Shown piece after piece: positions 20,489-26,677 of a stretch of DNA of 26,677 bases. Below the pieces are notes generated by a model. It was not told the origin of the DNA, did not search any database, and was given only the letters and a program-made list of their open reading frames with translations. The DNA lies in contig JBNGIS010011193.1 of assembly GCA_049999725.1 (NCBI GenBank), positions 1 to 26,677 on the forward strand. Direction: 5' to 3'. Position numbers and translations under genes: made by a program. Numbering within the stretch: position 1 is the first letter of the stretch; every line of letters starts with the position of its first letter. The DNA comes from Haplomitrium mnioides. Lineage: Eukaryota > Marchantiophyta > Haplomitriopsida > Calobryales.

Positions 20489-21182
20489 GGATGGTGAGGG
20501 ATTGTGAAGTATTTCTGTTATGGGAGTGTGTTTGTTGCAGGTCTGGCCAAAAATGGAGATCAGAAAAAAAAACTAAAGAAGAGAGAGAAATCGGCCCAAG
20601 GTTGCCTATGTGAGTTTGTTGTAGGTTGCAGGGAGATCAGAAACCCATAAAGGGTGTCTGACCCTTGGCTGTGGAGTTGCCAAAGTGTTTGTTCAGTTGG
20701 TTGTTATTTGTTGAAGTTGGAGTTGGAGAGGAAGGTGAGTGAAGTGCAAGGCATCATCAGGGCTGAGTTTTCCCGTTACCTCCGGAGAGTGGCAGAAACT
20801 CAGCATGAAGATCGACGATCAAAACCTACTGTCGGGAACTGATGACACCAGCAGGGAGTTGTGGCAGCTTGTCACTGCCATGCATGATGAGGCTGGAGGG
20901 TCCGAAGCTTTGTGTTGACTCCACAAGGTGAAGACCGCATGAAGTACACCTTGAGTAGTAAGTAGGATGGATTTTCAGAAGGTAGGGAAGTTAGGGAGAT
21001 ATGGAGTTAGAAATCTTGACATTGTTCGGGGGAATATCAATACCCTGTCTTGGATTGTTGTTCAAGGAGTGACACATAGTATATGAAGTTAAATGTATTC
21101 CCCTTCAGTCCTATGTTATGTACTTTGCTTCCATCCACCTTTCCTCTCTCATATGTTATGTTATGCTATATGCTATGTATGT
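20489..21182 (+). repeat. Module E, left arm of the central inverted repeat
   Basis: The arm matches the reverse complement of 21365-22090 along its whole length. Shared islands include GTGTGTTTGTTGCAGGTCTG near 20526, GTTGAAGTTGGAGTTGGAGA near 20712, and GAAGATCGACGATCAAAACC near 20807. Close to the centre both arms share a TCTCTCATA(T/C)GTTATGTTATGC word. Small indels break the match; identity looks roughly 80-90 percent by eye. Coding-like peptide text such as L-G-R-Y-G-V-R-N-L-D-I-V-R-G-N-I-N-T-L is present in both arms but unrecognised. Confidence 0.9.
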
Positions 21183-21364
21183 ATGTAATGTAAAACACCA
21201 TAGCAGGGCTTCTCCCCCTATGCCATGCTCTTTTCGTCATAACAGTGATGCCGTTGCTGGGGACTGCTCTCTTTGTCCCAACAATACATACAGATAACAA
21301 GACACACATATATGACATATGAGAGAATGAAAGACATGAGGGAGAGGGGGTGTTCATTGACATA

Positions 21365-22090
21365 CATATGCATAACATAACGTATGAGAGAGGAAAGGTG
21401 GTTGAGGGAGAGGGGTGTGGATGAAAGCAAAATACACTACAGAAAACTGAAGGAAAATATATTTGGCTTTATATATTCTGTGTCTCACTCCTTGAATAAC
21501 AATCCAAGACAAGGTATTGATATTTCCCTGAACAATGTCAAGATTTCTAATTCCATATCTCCCTAACTTCCATACCTTCCGAAAATCCATCCTACTTACT
21601 ACTCAAGGTGTACTTCGTGCGGTCTTCACCTTGTGGAGTCAACACAAAGCTTTGGACCCTCCAGCCTCATCATGTATGGCAATGATAAGCTACCACAACT
21701 CCTTGTTGGTGTCATCAGTTCCTGACAACAGGTTTTGATCGTCGATCTTCATGTTGAGTTTCTGCCACTCTGCGGAGGTAATAGGAAAACTCAGCCATGA
21801 TGATGCCTTGCACTTCACCAACCTTCCTCTCCAACTCCAACTTCAACAAGTAACAACAAATGCACAAACACTCTGCCACCAGCTACAAAGAATGGTCAGA
21901 CCCCTTTACTTGGGCTGGACACCCTTTCTCAATTCCTGAAATCTCTGCAGCCTACTGCAAACTTTCACATACGCAGCCTTGCCCCAATCGCTGCTTTTTT
22001 AGTTTTCTTGTCTCAATTTCTGGCCAGACCTGCAACAAACACACTCACGTCTATAAAAAAATACTCTACAATCCCTTACCATCATCCCAA
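21365..22090 (-). repeat. Module E, right arm of the central inverted repeat
   Basis: Inverted partner of 20489-21182, leaving a loop of about 180 bases (21183-21364). This arm has extra CCCTCTCCCTCA-type sequence (on minus) near 21400, also seen in the loop at about 21340-21350, which points to a small local duplication near the centre. It carries L-G-R-Y-G-I-R-N-L-D-I-V-Q-G-N-I-N-T-L on minus. The arm ends at ACCATCATCC (about 22079-22088). Confidence 0.9.
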
Positions 22091-22214
22091 CTTTGGCATC
22101 AGAATCTTCAAAATATGCCTTTGTGTCGAACGATTTAACTCATCCTCCTTGAAGTGTTCGCAATCATGACAGATCTGCGGCCAAACGTCTTCCAAACTCT
22201 TTTCCTCATCCTTG
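22076..22214 (-). other. Unassigned protein-like frame beside module E
   Basis: On minus an open stretch reads K-S-L-E-D-V-W-P-Q-I-C-H-D-C-E-H-F-K-E-D and then E-L-N-R-S-T-Q-R-H-I-L-K-I-L-M-P. The low-complexity-free, charged composition looks like real protein. I cannot name the family. It reads on the same strand as the PPR, FHA-like, CAS and CNGC pieces, toward the central palindrome. Confidence 0.35.
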
Positions 22215-22649
22215 CACATTGTTGATATTGGTTTGCCAGATCTCCACCTCCATCCACTTAAAGTTTACTTCCACCATATATGAGAATAAAACATAGCATG
22301 TTTTCCCTGAGAACCAAATGAAACAGAACAGAACAGGTCTTGGTACTGCTCATAACAAACCAAAATTTGCTACCTCCTCCTATTAGACTAGATGTGTTTA
22401 CTTCCTCATAATAGATCATCTTGTCCCTTCCTTTGCACCAGTTTCACTCCAATCACACATGTTTCACTCCAGTCTCCATCATTCAATTTCCTGAAATAAC
22501 CTCTGTAATTTTTCATGTATTTCGTTGATTTGAGAACAACCCAGGTCACAACTATCCTCTTGACCAAAATATCAGCACCTCTTGCTGGCCACCTTGCATT
22601 GCGGAAAATACTCCATTATGCATTATGATCTCAACAATTCCTAACCAGC
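22215..22649. other. Stretch without recognised gene
   Basis: Minus-strand frames are short and none shows family motifs that I can support. It separates the unassigned frame at 22076-22214 from the PPR copy. Confidence 0.3.
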
Positions 22650-23437
22650 CCTCATTGCTCAACACAATATACCAATGTCACCATTTCTCCCATCTCCATA
22701 TTGTTGTCGTTTCGACAAGCACCCAACAAGGCCCGCAGTACAATAATGTCCTCACTAATCTCAAGTTCACTTCTAAGAACCTTTACACCTTCATTTGGTC
22801 AACCAGCTCAACCCAAAATATCCACCATGCACACTTAATACTCCCATGTAGGTAAAACGCCATAAATTGAACCCATGGATTCAAACAATCAAATCCCTTC
22901 ATCCACAAACCCTGCATGGCTACAAGCTGAAAGAAGACAAGTAAAGACAACCACAATCATTTTTGTACAACCACCACCTTGGTATCCGTGGAAAAGCTCT
23001 AAAGCTTCCTTTTGCAAGCCCATGACTTGCAAAACCACCAAGCATTTTCTGGAATACAATTCTTTGCATCTACTATGCTCCCATGTTCAGCATACATGAC
23101 CACCAGAGTATTGGCAACAAACATATCTGACTCAAAACCACAGTTTGCAAATTGAGAATGAATGGCTCTTCCCTTCTTCAGATAGCCCACTTTGACAAAC
23201 GATCCTTCAACTTTTTGTCCTTCTCCTTGGTCATGTTCTGCCTGAGCGTATCCAAGGATCATGGCGATTCATGACACTACATCATGACAAGGCATCCCAT
23301 CAAAGACTCGACGTGCTTCGTCTATACTCCCACATTTCGAATACATATCCAATAGAGTGCTAGCAACACAAATTTTTGATTCAGCACCTCTTTCAATCGC
23401 ATCGGCATGAATGAATTCTAACAGAGCTGAATGATGT
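22650..23437 (-). pseudogene. PLS-type PPR protein pseudogene
   Basis: On minus the text follows plant organelle RNA-binding PPR proteins of the PLS class: E-F-I-H-A-D-A-I-E-R-G-A-E-S, L-L-D-M-Y-S-K-C-G-S-I-D-E-A, R-R-V-F-D-G-M-P-C-H-D-V-V-S. The next codon is TGA (23271-23269) where the family has Trp, followed by I-A-M-I-L-G-Y-A-Q. A second repeat shows K-K-G-R-A-I-H-S-Q, F-E-S-D-M-F-V-A-N-T-L-V-V-M-Y-A. After a one-base frameshift near 23005 comes E-A-L-E-L-F, then L-L-S-A-C-S-H-A-G-F-V-D-E-G, and then V-C-M-V-D-I-L-G with stops at the two expected Arg codons. The spacing between the first and second repeat is short, so part of a repeat is lost. Several stops fit CGA to TGA or TGG to TGA. 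Confidence 0.85.
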
Positions 23438-23687
23438 CCCTTAGAGTGGTTAGACTAGAGGAGAAAGGGAAACTCTAGAGTGACATTGGAAGAACATAGG
23501 ACGAATTTGTTCGGAAATTCTGACGAGAGAAAGTTTTTTTTCATAAGAATTCTTCTTCCAAAATTCCTCCTTTTGAAACTCTATTTTTTTATTTTGAAGA
23601 TCCACTGTCCAAATTCTGAATGCGTGAAAACCCTCTGTCTGAAAACTCCAATGTGCCTTAGCTTGTTGGCACGGGGGCCTTGTTGTG

Positions 23688-24160
23688 CTACCTCATTATT
23701 CCTAGGGCTTGATGGCATATCAATACATATACAAATGCAAATGCATTCTCATGGTTAGGTGAACCAACCAAAGAGATGATATCTCCATGCTTGAGACAAA
23801 GCTCATGGCCTCCTCTTCGGAGCTTAAGTTCATTGCTATATGTTCTCTTTGAATTGGACTCCTTAACAAAAACTTCAAAGAAATCTCCTGGAGACAGTAC
23901 ACTACTGAAAGGCATACTGCTTCCATCTATGGCAACTATTTTGTGGAATATAGTATGGTGCCTCCCATTCACAGTAGTTGAATCAAACTGGAAACTCACT
24001 TCCTTCACTGTCCGACTGAGAATATGCTCACCATTGTGCAACATAATGTGACTAATCTGAGTTTGCTTCTAAGCCTTTTTTGATAGGGTAGTGAGAAACC
24101 CCCACTGATCTGGCCATGACTTTGGAGCAACTTGCATTGTAAGCCTTTGTGCAAAAGCCT
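23688..24160 (-). pseudogene. FHA-like domain fragment (tentative)
   Basis: The minus frame carries a long open stretch with H-I-L-S-R, V-S-F-Q-F-D-S-T-T-V-N-G-R-H-H-T-I, then S-N-E-L-K-L-R-R-G-G-H-E-L-C-L-K, then H-G-D-I-I-S-L-V-G and A-F-A-F-V-Y. The last parts resemble the N-G-x-(K/R)-L-x-x-G and L-x-x-G-D-x-I-x-L strands of forkhead-associated (phospho-Thr binding) domains, and S-x-x-H is replaced by N-G-R-H. Plant proteins with FHA plus tyrosyl-DNA-phosphodiesterase or helicase parts are possible parents, but I cannot choose. It follows the CAS fragment in the same frame after a short unrelated link with two stops. Confidence 0.45.
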
Positions 24161-24227
24161 TATCATAATTTTTGCCAAGTGATATTACTCCACTTCAACC
24201 ATTCCCGTAACTTGCTCCCGACTGGTT

Positions 24228-24565
24228 TTGGTATTTAAATTGCTTGAAAATGGAATTCGCAGTGTTGAGAACTCCATTGACAACAGAAATGTCTGGTGAA
24301 GACCTGATGCTCAACACCAACTCAGGTAGAAGTGTTTGCCATTTACCAGGGAAGTCATGTTTGTTGATGATAGATAGCGCCTCACTTAGTTGAGACTGAA
24401 TTCTTGGAGGAGTTTGAGCCTCAATCCTATTATAAGAGCTTTAATTTGCTCCTTCTTGGACTCCCAAGTTGTTCTGTTGCTTGCTTCAAAATTTTTTTAG
24501 CCTGCCTTCGGGGCTCAAGATCGAGGGCTAGCGTCTGCAGAAAACAAGGTGACAAAGTCCTCTAA
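24228..24565 (-). pseudogene. CAS: Exportin-2 (CAS/CSE1) N-terminal fragment, pseudogene
   Basis: On minus: C-F-L-Q-T-L-A-L-D-L-E-P-R-R-Q-A, then K-Q-A-T-E-Q-L-G, a break near 24460, K-E-Q-I-K-A-L-I-I-G-L, a frame change, then R-I-Q-S-Q-L-S-E-A-L-S-I-I-N-K-H-D-F-P and K-W-Q-T-L-L-P-E-L-V; finally V-V-N-G-V-L-N-T-A-N-S-I-F-K-Q-F-K-Y-Q. This is the HEAT-repeat N-terminus of exportin-2, which returns importin-alpha to the cytoplasm; the real protein has about 970 residues. About 40-50 residues that normally separate the first and second blocks (the stretch with V-N-F-K-N) are missing. Similarity ends abruptly at about 24228, where the FHA-like link begins. Confidence 0.85.
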
Positions 24566-25149
24566 GTCTCCTCTATGTACTACCTTGCGGCCTAAAAATC
24601 TCAAAGAATATTGATTGTAGCCCTACCTTCTCCTCTACTGCCTCTCATCTGTTAAAGCTTCCTCCCTTGTCATACAAAAAAATGAAGTTTGCAATACATC
24701 ACATTGGTGAGAGAACCCCTCGCTCCCCTATTTTATCTTTCTTTCCTCAACTCTGCAGAGTCGTTACAAAAATCTCAAGATCAAGAAAGGAAAGGTTGTT
24801 GTGCTCTCTTGCAGCCAGGCTGATCGCAGAAATGAACAAACTACTTTCTCTCCTTACAAATAGAGGCCTTACCCATGCCCTTCACCTTTCTCCATGTTTC
24901 CTTGAAAATGTATTTGCCTTGGCTACAATGGTTCAAGTTCCTTTTACCATTCCATAGTAGTTCTATTTCCATGCTATAATTTGCACCTTTGCATTGCTTC
25001 ATCATTAGAGAGACTACGAGCACAACCATAGCCACCAAAAAATCAGCATAGCTCAGCCTCCATTTCTCCGGCTAACTTGACAAATATCAACGCTTACCAT
25101 AGAATAGAGCTCTTATATTGCAAGTGTTCTTTGTCCTTCCATCATTATT
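24566..25149. other. Stretch between CAS and CNGC fragments, nothing recognised
   Basis: Minus-strand frames are short and give no family match that I can support. It could be intron or further decayed cargo. Confidence 0.3.
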
Positions 25150-25668
25150 CTACCAAGTTGCAACATCCACTGTAGCAAGTATCCCGCAAAGTACAGACAT
25201 CCTCCGCATCCAATGTTGGACGTGAAACAATAACCATCTCCAACCTGTGAGCAAACAATGTTCCAACTTCTTTTGGAAATCTTTGATCAATAGCTTGGAC
25301 AAAGAGATTTGATAATCCTCTGTAGTGCTCAAGCAATCATCCTCTACAGTGCTCAAGGTTCTAATACTTGCATTCAAAGGCGGATATCGATCCACCGGAT
25401 GATTCTTGAGACACCAAGAAACTAGTTCAGCCCCATAGAAGTTACCAAGACCGACAACTTAGGTACTTATTTTCCTATTAGCCATGTGGTAATTGCCTTC
25501 CAAATACCTTTGAACAATAAACAACATCCGTTGTACAAGATCATCAGCTGAAACTATCATCTCCAATAAGGCGCTCCTAGCAGGCAACCATGTGTGCATG
25601 ACACGCTTCATCAGATGCTTGCCTCTGAATGCCTCCAAAACTCGCAATCCAAATTGTATGTAATCCAA
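25150..25668 (-). pseudogene. CNGC: Cyclic-nucleotide-gated channel (CNGC) C-terminal fragment
   Basis: The minus frame shows D-D-L-V-Q-R-M-L-F-I-V-Q-R-Y-L-E, then after a TAA (25461-25459) L-G-N-F-Y-G-A-E-L-V-S-W-C-L-K, D-R-Y-P-P-L-N-A-S-I-R-T-L-S-T-V-E and L-S-T-T-E-D. This is the cyclic-nucleotide-binding domain of plant CNGCs (G-D-P-V-x-x-M-L-F-I-V; phosphate-binding cassette G-D/E-L-L-S-W; R-T-L-S-x-V-E-A-F). Downstream G-W-R-W-L-L-F-H-V-Q-H-W-M-R-R resembles the calmodulin-binding IQ region W-R-T-W-A-A-x-x-I-Q-x-A-W-R-R. No transmembrane part is seen. CNGCs are plasma-membrane Ca2+ channels of about 700 residues. The piece begins 200 bases inside module S of the right half. Confidence 0.75.
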
Positions 25669-25869
25669 ATCATCCCTAAGTCAAATACTTTCAGCCATAC
25701 AAGACAATGATTGCAAAACCAAGGCAGCATATATCCAAATGATAAGCCCGTTTAGATGTTATCCCCCCTCCAATTGAGGGGTACGCTTCAACCTGCCCTA
25801 TGGAAAAATTGGTGGCGTCAACCTTGCACAACACAATCTAGGAAAAAAAGTTGAGTTGACAATGCCTTC

Positions 25870-26309
25870 ATGAAAGTAGTGATCCTCTCTTCTGCCTCCA
25901 ACATTGCCTGCGCCTCCAAATTTTTAGGGTTTCCTTACCAATTGCGGCGGCGCGTAGCCCTCTCAGCCTTATCTTTCCTTAGCAACCACTATATGATCCA
26001 CACAATTCAAAATACTTTCAACCTCCTACAAGCCCTTCTTGATCCTCCAAAAAACTCAACCTGAGAATTGAAAACAAAATCTGCTCCAACAACTACCCTC
26101 GGATCCTTGATATTGCATGCTTCTAAGAATTTCAGCACAACTTCACTAGCCTCCATTGTCCTCAATTACTTTCTATGTCATGCTCTGACAAATGACAGAA
26201 TTATAGCACTTTTCTATATCCAAAAGATGCCACTTTGTTGTTCACCTACAATTGTGCTCCTCCTTGTGCTCCAACAAAACTCTTCCAGAAGCTTCTTCAA
26301 TCGTCTATC
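25870..26309 (-). repeat. Module S, right copy (inverted partner of 16898-17320)
   Basis: Reads on minus in the same sense as the left copy reads on plus. On minus it contains a better preserved frame than the left copy: M-E-A-S-E-V-V-L-K-F-L-E-A-C-N-I-K-D-P-R, then stops, then K-N-L-E-A-Q-A-M-L-E-A-E-E-R. I do not recognise the parent protein. It forms the outer right border of the 9.4-kb structure. Confidence 0.85.
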
Positions 26310-26379
26310 TCGTGACCTAGCACGAATCCCTTCCTTCTGCTTGCTCAATCTCTGTCAATCCCAACGCATCAAATTTCTC

Positions 26380-26620
26380 TCCTCACCAAATCCTTGGAAT
26401 CATTCCCTACAATGATTCGATCTTCAAACCCTTGCAAATTCATCCCCTAGCCTGATTGATTCAATCCCTCCTGATTGTTCGAATATCCCTCCTCCAGCCT
26501 CGTCGATCAAACTTCCTCCTCCTTCCTCCCTCGCGCAATCTCCCTGCATCCCATTCGTTCCACCTCCAGCCCCTCCATTTGATCCTCCAACCTTGAATCA
26601 ATCCTCGTCCTTGTGGCTAC
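26380..26620 (+). repeat. Second pyrimidine-rich GATTCAA block
   Basis: Words such as GATTGATTCAATCCCTCC, CCTCCAGCCTCGTCGATCAA and GCGCAATCTCCCTGC repeat the vocabulary of 16030-16830 in the same orientation. The strand bias flips to G-rich at about 26630, near the window end. Confidence 0.5.
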
Positions 26621-26677
26621 GCAGTGACGATAGAAGGGGGGAGGGAAAGGCAGCAAGAGGAAAGGGGGAATGAGAAG

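Noticed and set aside
22030-22079. A spliced intron in module E (GTAAGG ... TTTGTTGCAG on minus; similar at 20494-20540 on plus)
   Set aside because: The signals look right in both arms, but the interval is only about 47-50 bases, shorter than usual plant introns, and I could not show matching exons on both sides.
16030-26620. One perfect giant palindrome covering the whole structure
   Set aside because: Only S and E match in inverted form; the cargo between them differs and the outer pyrimidine blocks have the same orientation.
1-26677. CRISPR arrays, rRNA, tRNA genes, bacterial operons
   Set aside because: No regular direct repeats with spacers, no tRNA or rRNA text and no operon structure were seen; the sequence is plant nuclear DNA.

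Overview
The window looks like nuclear DNA of a land plant with a large, repeat-rich genome. It carries a Ty3/gypsy polyprotein and decayed pieces of plant genes: CSI1 (cellulose-synthase interactive), NPGR-type TPR protein, CNGC channel, PLS-type PPR, PRP38 and exportin-2/CAS. The wording of the PPR and gypsy proteins reminds me of ferns or another non-angiosperm lineage, but that is an impression from memory. Two runs of exactly 100 N (411-510, 14906-15005) mark scaffold joins. I see no clearly intact gene.

Layout. (1) 1-996, plus strand: two pieces of a beta-class amino-methyltransferase-like gene, split by an intron and a gap, with an in-frame TGA between motifs I and II. (2) About 1.3-1.5 kb: small palindromes inside a degenerate repeat. 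(3) 2142-2263: a polypurine tract followed by a 109-bp LTR-like sequence. (4) 2264-7590: pyrimidine-rich sequence with no gene I can name. (5) 7690-13260, minus strand: a decayed gypsy element running gag, protease, RT, RNase H, integrase. It has frameshifts, stops and lost catalytic residues. Its LTR limits are unresolved. (6) 13.3-16.8 kb: non-coding sequence with a 49-bp tandem duplication, a gap and a pyrimidine-rich degenerate repeat block.

(7) 16898-26309 is the most interesting part. It is bounded by two inverted copies of a roughly 430-bp sequence (module S: 16898-17320 and 25870-26309). At its middle is a second, closely spaced inverted repeat with arms near 0.7 kb (module E: 20489-21182 and 21365-22090). 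Between S and E each half carries different broken pieces of host genes. All pieces in the left half read on plus (NPGR, PRP38, CSI1). All pieces in the right half read on minus (CNGC, CAS, an FHA-like domain, PPR). Both sets therefore point at the central palindrome. Base composition follows the same symmetry: purine-rich on plus from about 16.84 to 21.1 kb, pyrimidine-rich from there to about 26.6 kb. I read this as two tail-to-tail units of the form S-cargo-E that share ends but differ in captured cargo. It could also be a foldback element that gathered gene fragments, or partly an assembly artefact. I see no transposase.

No working pathway is encoded here. The functional potential lies in possible hairpin RNA from the central palindrome and in siRNA against the parent genes of the captured pieces.
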